DNA from: Medicago truncatula
Lineage: Eukaryota > Streptophyta > Magnoliopsida > Fabales > Fabaceae
Length of the DNA: 64,000 nucleotides
Assembly (NCBI RefSeq): GCF_003473485.1
Contig: NC_053047.1
Span: 2,681,001-2,745,000, forward strand
Direction of reading: 5' to 3'
The notes beneath the pieces are model-generated. The model ran no database searches. It was not told the DNA's origin and saw only the letters and a program-made list of their open reading frames with translations. This document shows positions 1 to 10,404 of the stretch, in pieces (position 1 is the first letter of the stretch; each line of letters begins with the position of its first letter). A program made the translations under genes and the position numbers.

Positions 1-78
1 CTAGGGCCTATTTGATACCTATATATAATTGGATAAGTAATTAAGCTAAGTTAGTATACATGTGTTTTATGTTTATAA

Positions 79-243
79 GGGCAACCGGTGCACTAAAGCT
101 CCCGCGCATATGCAGGATTTGGGAAGGACTCCCACCATTTTTGGTGTATTGTACGCAGCCTTAGCCTATTTTTGGTATAAGAGGATGTTTGCAAGACTTG
201 AACCTACGACCTTTCAGTCACATGACAACAACTTTACCCTATT
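79..243 (-). mobile_element. Au-type SINE, degenerate
   Basis: Read on the minus strand, this has the layout of the plant Au SINE: a tRNA-like B box (GGTTCAAGTC near 200), then the family core AGGCTAAGGCTGCGTACAAT at 143-162, then GGGAGCTTTAGTGCACCGG near 86-104. The core phrases are the ones I remember from Au elements of cereals and legumes. The A box side is short and diverged. It is a non-autonomous retroposon copy and codes for nothing; a weak reading frame on the plus strand across it is not a gene. Confidence 0.8.
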
Positions 244-3025
244 TTATGTTTATATAGCTGTAATTTGTTTGAGTAGGAAAAAAATTGAGTCATTATCACA
301 ATTATCTCTGAATATATTTAAATCACAAAAACATCTTTAAATATGTCTTTATTAGTAATTTTATGAACTAAAGTGTCTAAAACTATATATATTAATGACA
401 CATTAAAGTTACAAATATTTGGCGATAAAAAAAAAATATTGACTAACAAAAACAATATTGATGTAATTTTTTTGTAATTCTGATGCATTCAGAAACTATT
501 TCAAGAACGTCTCACAAACTTAAGAATCTAAATGAGTTTTTGCTCTAATTTATTTAGTATGTGTTTGGTTTAGCTTCTATCCCTGCAGCTGCAAATCTGG
601 TCGTGGAAAACAAGAAACTATTATCCGTTGCTTCAGAAAAACGTGTGTCCAAGCCTCATTCCACCGCGGTTCCAAACATACACTTAATTTTTTTAATTGC
701 TTAACTAATTACCCAATGGAATCTAATTAGGTCCATATAGCACAAGAAATATTATTGTTTTAGGGTACAGTGATCAAGAAAAACTGAAAAGGAAATGTTA
801 ATGGTTTAACCTTTAAATTAGGGAAAGTGCTTTGTTGAACACTAGGCACTTAAAAGAAGGTGCCACCATAAAGGAATTCCCAAAGTTTACTAGTAAAAAA
901 TTAATAAAGCCTAATTATATGATGCATGGAGATTATGTCTTTTTCTTGCTCAATGAATCGATAAATCCAATATGGTAAGTGTTGTTTACTTTTTTTCCTC
1001 TATAGTGTGTTCCTATCCATAAATCTCTCAATCTGTGTAGGGGAAAGTACATAGCATAAGGTGTAGTCTTAAAAATTGTAGTCTTTTTTAAAGGCTCTCA
1101 CGTGTAATTTGTGATATAATTAGCACTATTCACTTGGACAAATAGTAGCAATAAGTTTTTTTAATGGTTGAAACTTATGCCGATTTTACCAAAATTTATA
1201 TGTCATGTGACTCATACTTTATTCAAATCTATTCTCATTTTAGTGATTGTAATTTGAATTTCAACCAATAAAAAACTATTAGAGGATGAAAGTATCATTC
1301 AGTGTTTTTAGAATTTGAATCCAAAATTTTGGTGATTCATTACCTAAGGACTTGATTTACATTTTACAACAAGGGAGGAAGGTACATTCTAAGAGAAGAA
1401 AAACAAAATAAAAAGAAAGAGAGAGAACATTAATATCACACTTGTAGCCTTAAAAACACTAGCAATACTATGTAACAACAATATCTTATAGAACACACTC
1501 TGAACTCTTCCACACACAAAAATAATCACGATTTCTTCTATGGTTTTCCCTCAAACTAGTTGTGGAACTTCACAAAGTTCATGCTTGATTAGGTGGTTGT
1601 CTATATTTCCTTGCTCTCCTGAATTCATATATCACAACAAAAAGATATTTAGAATATGAGAAATATATAGAATAGGATGAGATGAACTATATGAATAGAA
1701 ATAAGATGACATGAAAACAAAGTTTTAAAAATCAGTTCGAATTGGCCGGGTTAACTTGAATCAGGAATTATATAGTTCATCGGTTGGTTTGATCCCGATT
1801 ATACCACAGTATAATTGAAACATTTTAAAAAGGGTTGAATCGTGTTAAATTGGTTCAACCTTTTTTCAATTTTTCATTATTAGTATTTTTTAATACTTTT
1901 TGTTTATATATTTATTTATTAATTTATCATCCAATTTAACCATAGTTGAATAGGGTTAATCAATTGAACTATGATCTAAAGAGTTCACGGATTCGATCTT
2001 TTATCATATTTTTTAAGACATTATATCAAATCGAAATTCTATGATACGACATCATGTGCAATGCTTGGTTTCTTAAGCTACATCTTAATCGTCACAATGG
2101 GTCCTAAAATTTAGAGTACTTAATTAATCAAAATAAAAAAGCAGCAAATTCCATTTTGATTTTGAATTAAGTCTTGAATTGGATTGTTGAATTCAAATGT
2201 GGCAAAAAGTTGTTCAAGATCCTTAAATAAATTAATCAAGCTTTCCATAAAAAGGAAAAAGAGCTACCTAATCCTTTTTTTTTCTCCTTCTTTTCCCTCC
2301 AATAACTAAAGTGGTACAGTTCTTCACCCCAATGTCTTTTTTTTTATTTCTCATGAAAATAAGAGAAAGATCGTTTAGTTAAAGAAGCTTTTGATAAAGA
2401 GTGAAAACTATCACTCTTTCTTGAGTACATTATGCACCAGCTTTCCTTAGCAAAAGAAAAATTGTGCAAGCCTAGGCCTAAGGAATATAACTATATGGAT
2501 TTTAGCATTGGATATTCTTCATTCAAGTTCAACATTTTTTTACAACAAACGAGAGAATTAGCGGCAGGAAATTTGGTTTTTAGAGCTGGTTGTAACCAGC
2601 GTCAATCCTAACTTCCGATGGTTGAAGAAATGGCGCAAAATTTGACGCCGTTAAAAAAAAAAAGTAACGGTTACAGACAACGGCCGGCATATGATTTATG
2701 TCAGTGACAACCGACACTAACCATATCTGACCATATAACTCTACTTTGTTGTATTACATCCTAAAATATCTTAGCATATACTTAAAAAGTTAAATATGAT
2801 TAGAAAACTCTTGAAAATATTTTTATTGCGTTAATGCATATCCATTAAACTCAATTTAAAATAGCATAGTGAACTATGTCATCTTATCTTGTTTGTACAT
2901 TGATACTTCAACTTTTTTAAAACTCTTAATGACCCTTAGTTTCCCTTTCCTTTTAAAGTACTAAGCCATGCATATTATGTGAAGAAAAGTATAAAAAAAA
3001 AAGTATATAATATAAATGTGTATAC
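244..3025. other. AT-rich intergenic DNA with repeat fragments
   Basis: No gene can be supported here. About 1,715-2,000 holds a dispersed repeat of the form TCAGTTCGAATTGGCCGGG...GGTTGGTTTGATCCCG, related to sequence near 10,135-10,220 and inside an intron at 28,470-28,635. About 2,550-2,735 holds a GC-richer patch with CGCCGTT and ACGGCCGGC motifs that could be a DNA-transposon remnant, which I could not assign. The part next to 3,025 should contain the intron or 3' untranslated region of the CLE gene. Confidence 0.5.
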
Positions 3026-3298
3026 TTACCTGTTATGTATTGGATCAGGTCCATTAGGTACTCTTCTCTTGCTAACAATGACAAGTCTAGAATCTGAATG
3101 AAGGGCATGTCTTTGCATGCTAACCAACTTTAATTGCCTAGAGAGAACATTCACATTCATTGGAACAAGAATTGTTCTTTTGGTTTGGTGATTCATTGTT
3201 GAGATTGTAAGGAACATAAACCACATGATTCCTAGAGATAACAAAGCACCAAAAAACAACCTTCTACAACTAAAACTAAACCTAAAACTAGTATCCAT
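3026..3298 (-). CDS. CLE family signalling peptide precursor, CLE25/26 type
   Basis: This is a 90-residue secreted peptide precursor. It starts at M (3,298), has a basic N-terminus and a hydrophobic segment at about residues 14-34 that would act as a signal peptide or anchor, then a variable region, and ends in the CLE dodecapeptide RRVPNGPDPIHN at residues 78-89 followed by R. The motif has the invariant V-P-x-G-P-x-P-x-H-N residues and is one residue from the Arabidopsis CLE25 dodecapeptide as I remember it. CLE peptides are trimmed, modified with hydroxyproline, and perceived by CLAVATA1/BAM-type receptor kinases; CLE25 is known in vascular and drought signalling. The open frame continues upstream of this start, but the hydrophobic leader points to 3,298. 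The final codons read AAC AG|GTAAGT, a strong splice donor, so the true C-terminus may lie in a second exon below 3,026; I could not find that exon. Confidence 0.88.
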   Translation of the reverse strand: MDTSFRFSFSCRRLFFGALLSLGIMWFMFLTISTMNHQTKRTILVPMNVNVLSRQLKLVSMQRHALHSDSRLVIVSKRRVPNGPDPIHNR

Positions 3299-3793
3299 AT
3301 TTTTTATATCTCTTATGAATTTCCACACAATGGAAGTGACTTGAAGTTGAAGGCAAAGGTACAAGAGTGTTTCAACAACATTGTAGCATTGATTGACCAC
3401 AAAAAGATGAAATGATGAGAAGCAAAGATAGAAAAAAATTGAAATAGATTGAAAAATGGGAGGACAAAGTAATGAAGTAGAATGTGTGAGAAAGATTTTA
3501 AAGAGGGAAATGTGAGAAAGGGTGAAGACTGAAGAGAGCATGGACAAACATAAAAGGCCAATGAATCAGAAAAGTTTGTTATTTGAGACTCTTTATGTGT
3601 TAAAAAAAAAGGGTCCACTTGAATTCTCTTTTTGTTGAGTTTGTGCATTTTCATGCAACTAAGAAAGGGGGTCTCTCTATGATCTCTCTTAACTTTCACA
3701 TATTCTTAAATAGTACTTTGAAGTATGTTGAACTAAAAAATAAACTTTGTAAATCATGTGAATTGCTGATGCCTGATAGAAATTTTTGGAAAA
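3299..3793. other. CLE gene upstream region
   Basis: Leader and proximal promoter of the minus-strand CLE gene. On the minus strand it is rich in CT runs. Open frames of 128 and 173 residues here have no recognisable domain and read as chance frames across the leader. Confidence 0.4.
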
Positions 3794-4019
3794 TGTTGGA
3801 ACATGCGTGAAAATTGAGTTAAAAGATTAAACACAATTTTCTATGTTGGATAAAACTAGTGTAGTGTGAATTGAAAAATGTGAAAGTCCCACATCGAATG
3901 GAACATACACATTAGTAGTATTTATATAATGGGGGTGCACCTCTAATAGAGGTACATAATTATGTGAACGAAGTAAGCACTATATAAAAAATATATATTG
4001 ATATAGATTTTATTATTTG

Positions 4020-4396
4020 AAAATATTTTTGAACGCAATCTATAATATTTTGGAAAACAATCTGAAATATTTTGGTATCCAATCTAATGTACTTTAATTT
4101 TTGATCTGATATATATTTTGGTACATAATATATTTTTTTACTCAATATAATATATTTTGGTACTCAATTGAGATATTTTTTTATTAGATCTAATATGTGA
4201 ATTACTTTGCTAAAATATTTTTGAAGGCAATCTATAATATTTTGGAAAACAATCTGAAATATTATTCAATCTAATGTATTTTAGTTTTTGATCTGATATA
4301 TATTTTGGTACATAATATATATTTTTACTCAATAAAATATATTTTGGTATTCAATTGAGATATTTTTTTATTAGATCTAATATGTGAATTACTTAA
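4020..4396. repeat. Tandem duplication, ~190-bp unit, two copies
   Basis: The units start near 4,020 and 4,212. Both run from AAAATATTTTTGAA through CAATCTATAATATTTTGG to TTAGATCTAATATGTGAATT. They differ by a few substitutions and a short gap, so the duplication happened within this LTR copy and is fairly old. Confidence 0.85.
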
Positions 4397-4787
4397 TGCC
4401 AAAGTAATGTATTACTTGTTCAAAAAGTTTCTTACTTATTAGTTGTGAATTTTCTCTGTAAACAGAGAGCTCACATAGCGGGCAAAAGTTATGGTGCATA
4501 AGGAAATCCTTATGTTAACGAGTTGTCGATAACTCTTTCTCTCTTCTCCCTTCGGCTTGTGTTAACGAGTTATTCCTCTCCTCATCTCCTTTTTCTATCC
4601 CTTTAGAATTTGAGTGTTCTTAAGACCACAATTCCTGTTCGGTTTATTGTCCCTTCGGTTTTAAGAATGGTCTTAAGAGCATAGTTCCCTCAATTATTTA
4701 TGTCTCTTTAGAATAAATAATATTTTAAGACCATAGTCCATTTTCGGTATAATAAGAATGATCTTAAAAATATATTCTTCTTCAATT

Positions 4788-4861
4788 CTTGAAGATGTTA
4801 TATGTTAGATTGGTGATAACACCACTTGAAGATGTTATATGTTAGATTGGTGATAACACCA
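4788..4861. repeat. Perfect 37-bp direct repeat, two copies
   Basis: Two adjacent copies of a unit starting CTTGAAGATGTTATATG and ending GATAACACCA. The copies look identical, so the duplication is recent compared with the LTR that holds it. Confidence 0.9.
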
Positions 4862-5079
4862 TATTTGAGTGGTCATAGTACCATAGTACCGCAAAGTTGT
4901 ATTTGAGCTTGTTTTATCCTGGAGGCGTGGTTGATAGTCTGCCTTGCATAATGCCACAAAACGTTTTAAAGAGAACGACCTGGTCGTAACTTAACCTAGT
5001 AACAACTTCGCTAGTTATTCTCTAACAAAATACAATTTGGAAAACCAAAATACAACTGTTTGGAAATCCAAAAACAACA

Positions 5080-6049
5080 GAAAGTATCGAGACTGGAAAT
5101 CCAATTCCATAGTGTGACCCTTGTCAGACAGATAACTATGATCTTATAAGGATGGTCCAACATATCTTAATTGTTCTGACACCATCTTAGAATTTGAGGT
5201 GGGTTTAATTCAACTTTTACGAAATCAGTTTATAAGGTAAAGATTGTCCATCTCTTATAAACACATTTTAGATCATCTCGAATGTACTATAACTCTACAT
5301 CTCTTATGGCAAATTAACTTTAAAATGGTAAGTCCAAAAATATTTATGATATCAAACATGATTACCCACATTTTCTTCTTACTTTTAAATTCAAGTATAA
5401 TTTCACAAAGAAATATTTCATTAACAATATTATAAATCTCTCTTTCTTTCCATTTTTATCACATCATTTACTTATCGTATCTATTTCTATCTCTCACATC
5501 GGTGTTCAAACTATTCATCCCAAAGAGACCCTCATTTTTGTCCTCTCAACAATGTTCCTATGGAGGGTGAAGCCTAAAAGGAAGGATTTTATTGGCCTCT
5601 TCTCTCTTTAACCGACCTTGCCAAGGACATTTTTTTTAATAGAAACATCTCTTTCTTTTTGTTAAAGTCTTTTTGTGGCGTGCAAATTGATTCCAAGTAG
5701 GCCTACAACAAAGTTTTAACTGAAACATCTCTAGTAACTCCTATAAAAGGTTCATTTTAAGACTAATTATATCGTGCACAAGTGAAGATATGATGAAACT
5801 TATTGATTGATTGTTAGAAAAAATTGTGGATGATAGATCATTATATTACTTATGCAGTATAGAATTAGTCTATCTCTAATATTTTTTTGTACGCACTATT
5901 TAAAATTGAACTCCTTCACCAATAGTAAGTTGTAAGAGGCTTGTAAAAATGGCTTCACTTGCTTAGCCCTTAAGCAGATACAATATGATGATTTGGTCCC
6001 ATAATTGAGCCATCATGGCCTACTAAGTTGATTACGAATGTTTTAGTTG

Positions 6050-6086
<37 letters not shown>

Positions 6087-6139
6087 ACCACAATCTAACA
6101 CAAGTAGTTGGTGCACATAGTGTGAATGTAGATGTTCAG
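5080..6139. other. Intergenic, no gene seen
   Basis: AT-rich with short frames only. An uninterrupted (TA)n microsatellite lies at about 6,052-6,080. Confidence 0.6.
6052..6080. repeat. (TA)n microsatellite
   Basis: About 14 TA units in an uninterrupted run. Confidence 0.95.
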
Positions 6140-6302
6140 GTCTTAATTTTAAGTTATTTTGATCACACATAAGTCCTTTAAGTTTGTAAACGTTTTCAAT
6201 TTAGTCCTTCTGACACAACATCGTTCTGGTTAACAGAAGGACTAAATTGAAAACGTTTACAAACTTAAAGGATTTATGTGTGATCAAAATAACCTAAAAG
6301 AC
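6140..6302. mobile_element. Fold-back MITE
   Basis: Two arms of about 70 bp form a near-perfect palindrome around a ~21-bp loop. The left arm runs from GTCTTAATTTTAAGTTATTT to TTTAGTCCTTCTG (6,140-6,212), and the right arm is its reverse complement (6,234-6,302). Transcribed, it would fold into one long hairpin, the type of locus that gives rise to small RNAs. No coding capacity. Confidence 0.85.
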
Positions 6303-6384
6303 CAATTTATTATAAATTTCAAATTTAAAGGACCTATGATGTAATTTAACTTTTTATTAATAAAAAAAGAAGTTGATTTGACCT

Positions 6385-6970
6385 AACCACTCGCATTTCA
6401 ATTTCTCAATTGAAATTGATTTGTTAAAAATTCATTTAAATATCCTTCCAACAGTTTTGATTTAAAGACTATATAGTTATTATGAATTTTCATGTACATG
6501 TACGTGTAGTTTAAGTAACAAGCTCTTTTATGAACTGTGTATGAAAAAAAGGATGCATGCTTTTCCTTTTCTCCAATGCTAGTCATAAGAATTGAGGTCT
6601 TTGACCATGCATGCAATTCATCCTTTTTTTTTACAAATCAAAATCAAAAGCAGAATAAAAGCAAATTAAAAGGCATGAAGAAAAACTCACGTTATCCTAG
6701 TGATAAAACCAAATTGACATGTGACATGAAGTTGATATGAGTTTAGCATACTTCATGATCACCCAACATTTACTCCTTCCATTTATTTAAGATTTAAAAA
6801 AGAAAATCATTTTTTATGTTTTCGTTATGTTTTGAAGTTTTCTGAATTTATTTTGTTAAAAAATACTTTTTAAGCTGAAAAATGAAATAGGTATTCTGAT
6901 TAGCTTTTGGGGAATTTTGGTCTAAATAGAAGAAAGATAAAAACATACTATATGGTGTCTATAATTTACA
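6385..6970 (+). repeat. Left arm of a long-range inverted duplication
   Basis: This stretch reappears, reversed and diverged, at 18,360-18,910. Shared landmarks are TGACCTAACCACTCGCATTT (left) against its complement near 18,895, the block GCAATTCATCC with an A/T run, CAAATCAAAATCAAAAGCAG, and CTGAAAAATGAAATAG. The short frames across it at 6,398-6,740 are not genes. The origin is unknown; it may be a non-autonomous transposon or a segmental copy. Confidence 0.75.
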
Positions 6971-7128
6971 ATCATATTATTAAAAGCTATTCTAACATGC
7001 ATAATTTTCAACTTGAATGTTTTTTCAACCATATTTATGTTTTTTTTAAACCTCTAAATTATTTCTATTTGTAAAAAAAATCCAAATTCAAATGCCAATA
7101 AGTCAATTTAATGAAGATAAAAAAAAAA

Positions 7129-7481
7129 AAGGCTTAATTGCACTCCCCCCCCCCCCCAATTTTTTGCTAATTGTGCGATTTTGCACCCCCTCTTTTTTTT
7201 TGAGTGATTTTGCACCTCATCTTTTTGCCCCCTTTTTGATTTTGCACCCCATCTTTGTGTTCAATTGCACTTTTGCCCCCTATCTTTTTGCTAATTGTGC
7301 GATTTTGCACCCCCTCTTCTTTTTTTTTTTGAGCGATTTTGCACCCTATCTTTTGCTCATTTTCCCCTTTTTTAATGATGATTTTGAATAAAACACAATT
7401 GGCTACAAAATCGCTCATAAAAAAAGAGAGTGTAAAATCACACAATTAACAAAAGATAGAAGAAAAGTGCAATTAAGCCTT
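7129..7481. mobile_element. MITE with 16-bp perfect terminal inverted repeats
   Basis: It begins AAGGCTTAATTGCACT and ends with the exact reverse complement AGTGCAATTAAGCCTT. The interior holds direct repeats of GTGCGATTTTGCACCCC and GAGCGATTTTGCACC, with a run of 14-15 C near 7,144. The flanks are A-runs, so the target duplication cannot be read. Two overlapping frames (99 and 92 residues) across it are low-complexity and not genes. Confidence 0.85.
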
Positions 7482-7748
7482 AAAAAAATACAAAACTTGA
7501 TCACAACAAGAAAAATCATGATTTATTGGAGCCTACTTCCGCCATTACTTGACGGATCATGGATAGTCTCGTTTGGTCAATAAAATAAGTGTTGGTAACT
7601 TTACTGGCGGTCTAGTCCGCGAGCTATGAGGTTGGAATTTTTTTGAGTATTACTGCATTTTTAAAAATAAGTCTATGGTATTACTACGTTTTTTCCAAAA
7701 TGTTTTAGTTAGCGAGGATATAAATTACTTGTAAAGTTGCCTTAATTA

Positions 7749-7793
<45 letters not shown>

Positions 7794-9689
7794 TGTGGTA
7801 TTTAGAGTAAAAGATTTAAAAATAACGTCTTGGTGAGCTTAACTTTTTTTTTTTTTGACAAGATCGGTAAACTTAACTTTGTTTGTAGAGATATTACTTA
7901 AGAGGTCGATGTTCGAATCATGTGGAGTTTGTTTTCACAAAATATATATAGTTCAATCATGCATATTGTTTGCAATTTGTTTTTACCTTCTCTTACACGA
8001 TCACTTCAAATAATCCGATGCAAGCAACAATAAACATATATAGGAGGGAGATAATGTTTCCTCTACAATCCCTTCAAAACAATGTTAAGCTTCAAGACTT
8101 TCAACAATCATCCTCTTATACACCACACACAAAAACAAAACAAAAAACCATCCTTTTTTTTTTTTTTTTTTAAGGAAAAAACAACAATCTTGTTACTATC
8201 ATTTATCTCTTTAAAAAATAACTTTCACCATTAACCACACCATTCCCTTTAAAAACAACCACTTCACCAAAGAAGAAAACAAATTTTCATCTAATTTTAA
8301 AAAAGGTCATCCTTATTTAGAGCGGTTAAAAAGCATTTTTCAGTTTGAATTTTCCATCATCACTCTTTGTCTAGCCTCCCCCCTTATTGATTTCTGAAAA
8401 AGTTTCTCTCGGATAATTGGCAGCAGATTATTTCCAAGATTTCTACCTCTTACTTCATCGACTTCCTTGTTGAGACTAGCAAGAAAAGAAAAAAAAGACA
8501 CATTCATTCTCCTGCGTCTTAATACACTGAACATTATCTTCAGTACACTTCCAGTCGTTGTTTTACATAATTGTTTCAACCTCTTGCCTTCCGGATTTAG
8601 TGGTGCATACCTCTGTAGGGTAAACTACAAAAATGGTGCAGGGTAGTAAAATGGGTTAAAAGGGTTTGAAATAGGGAGAATATGAGATTCTTCCCTTTTC
8701 AAAATCCAATGAAAAACCACTAATTCAGAGAGAGACTAACTAGAGATAAAGAGGGGTTGAAAAGAATTATACCAATGATTATCCTCCATGTTATTGTGAC
8801 TTTAATACTTAACTGTATAAGAAATGCTGTCTATGATTACCAATATAGGTAGACAACCATAACTTGAACTTTGCTTATGTAACATAAACTAAGGCTATCG
8901 TTGAATGTAGGAAACGAGACTTTGGTTTAATAGATTTGTTTTCAATGCATCAACAATATATATTTCCATAATAACATTCCATATGAAAAATTCTATTATT
9001 TTTTATTTTTGATCGAAAAGAGAAAAATTCCATAATAACATAACACTAGATAGCGATTTGAGTTTTTTAAGAATTTAATACGGCACACCTAATTTATATG
9101 AAAGAATCGGTATATGTCATTTATAGATTTTGTTAAACAGCAAGATATTTTGAGTTCCTTAAAAAAAAAATTGTTTTAGTTACTAATGTTTTTGAACAAG
9201 GTTTTAGCTCTATAAATGATATTTGTTATATGTCATTTACAGATTTTGTTAAACAAAATAGTTTTAGTTACTTTTGTTTTAAAAGAGTTAACGTAAGGAG
9301 AAAGGTCAAGAGAGTCCCTTCAAAATACTATTTTCCCCATCCTCTGTATAAAAGAGTGTTCCCTTAAAAATAAAATAAATTTTTTTTGAAAGAGCTAGAT
9401 AATCGAAGCCCAAATTATGATAAAGGAAAAAACTGTACCATAAGTCCGTAAACAATTTCTTTATTTTTTATACCTCTCTTTTTGCACTTATACTGATATA
9501 AATGTCGCAATACAAAATTTTGGGTACACAAAAATGGAAAAAATAAAAGAAAAATAATTTTGTCACATCATTTAACATTGTTTGATTATTTTCTCTTTAA
9601 ATTTTGTGTAACTATGTGAGTGTACCCAAACATATTTTATTTGGATTTGTATTATCCAAATAAGTATTTCTCCTCTAGGGTATAGTGGC
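7482..9689. other. Intergenic, no gene seen
   Basis: It holds a (TA)n run at 7,752-7,790 and a possible weak SINE remnant near 7,850-7,935 (GATGTTCGAATC resembles a B box). The frame at 8,340-8,579 has no recognisable domain. Nothing else is supported. Confidence 0.5.
7752..7790. repeat. (TA)n microsatellite
   Basis: About 19 uninterrupted TA units. Confidence 0.95.
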
Positions 9690-10120
9690 GGGGGCGAACT
9701 TGCTTGCTTTAGGCTTACTGTGACTATTACTACATCAGATCAGACTTTTTTTCTTATATTCAAAGTCCAAAATTTATTAGTTGATGATAAGATTTTGTGG
9801 CCTAGAGGAGATAATTGTGGCAATTTTACAGTTGCTAGTATGTATGCTATGCTGAGTAACCATACAATAGAAAGAAATGATATTTGGAAAAGAATTTGAT
9901 GACTAATGGAAGGAATAATAAGATGCATTTGAGTGTGTCATTCTGTGACTACTGCAGAAAGGAGGTTGAAACAACTCTACATGTGAATAAATGTAATACC
10001 ATGCACAATGCACATAGAATGAGACATGAATTTTTTCATTATAACATAGTGGATTCATTTGAATGTGAAATGCAGTATTTGGTCTTTTGGCTTATTTGGT
10101 CATTCTACTTTATTATTTAA
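9690..10120 (+). pseudogene. LINE ORF2 remnant: zinc-knuckle (zf-RVT) region
   Basis: On the plus strand, 9,780-9,897 translates as a fragment with LWPRGDNCGNFTVASMYAML, followed in another frame by CDYCRKEVETTLHV and then a stretch ending FWLIWSF. The order D-x-LxW-x-G-x-FTV-x-SAY, then HxCxxC, xETxxHxxxxC, is the zf-RVT module between reverse transcriptase and RNase H in plant non-LTR retrotransposons. A frameshift and the stop at 9,898 separate the two halves, and neither the polymerase core nor the RNase H core is present. It is a broken remnant with no function expected. Confidence 0.7.
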
Positions 10121-10404
10121 TACAGCAATTTTTTTCATTTCAATTCTTTATATAAATTGAACAACCAATGAACTGACCGGTTTCTAGTCGGAACCAATCA
10201 GCTCGATCCGGTATTTTTAAACATTGGACAAAAGCATTTTAAGTGTTAACTAATCGAATGAATAATTAGTTTATTGACTTTGCTTTATCACTACAGTGAA
10301 TCATCACTAAGCTATAATGTAATTCCTTAATTTTCAAGTAACAAAATCCTACTAACTCATGTAACATTTTGAACATCCCAACAGCAAGTTTATCAGACTT
10401 CACT

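Larger units (their letters stand above)
3794..5079. mobile_element. Solo LTR, Copia-like family A (long copy), fossil
   Basis: It begins TGTTGGAACA and ends AAATCCAAAAACAACA, the same ends as the shorter element at 62,041-62,937, and shares internal blocks with it (CCCACAT near 3,888; GTGAACG-AGT near 3,963; TTATCCTGGAGGCG near 4,913; GAGAACGACCTGGTCGT near 4,971). Flanks read GAAAA and GAAAG, a possible 5-bp target duplication with one mismatch. There is no internal coding region, so this is a solo LTR or a terminal-repeat-only element. The long copy is expanded by a ~190-bp tandem duplication (4,020-4,396) and a 37-bp one (4,788-4,861). Orientation is inferred from the TG...CA ends and the promoter-like TATA in the relative. 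It looks old and inactive. Confidence 0.7.

Noticed and set aside
3313-3699. 128-residue minus frame overlapping the CLE leader
   Set aside because: No domain, hydrophobic low-complexity composition, and it ends in the CLE leader. Treated as a shadow.
7144-7158. C-run as a G-quadruplex or telomere-like site
   Set aside because: A single run of C gives no four-run pattern; it is a simple homopolymer inside a MITE.
7092-7445. Two overlapping 92-99-residue frames on opposite strands
   Set aside because: They lie wholly in a MITE with inverted ends and are low-complexity translations of GATTTTGCACCCC repeats.
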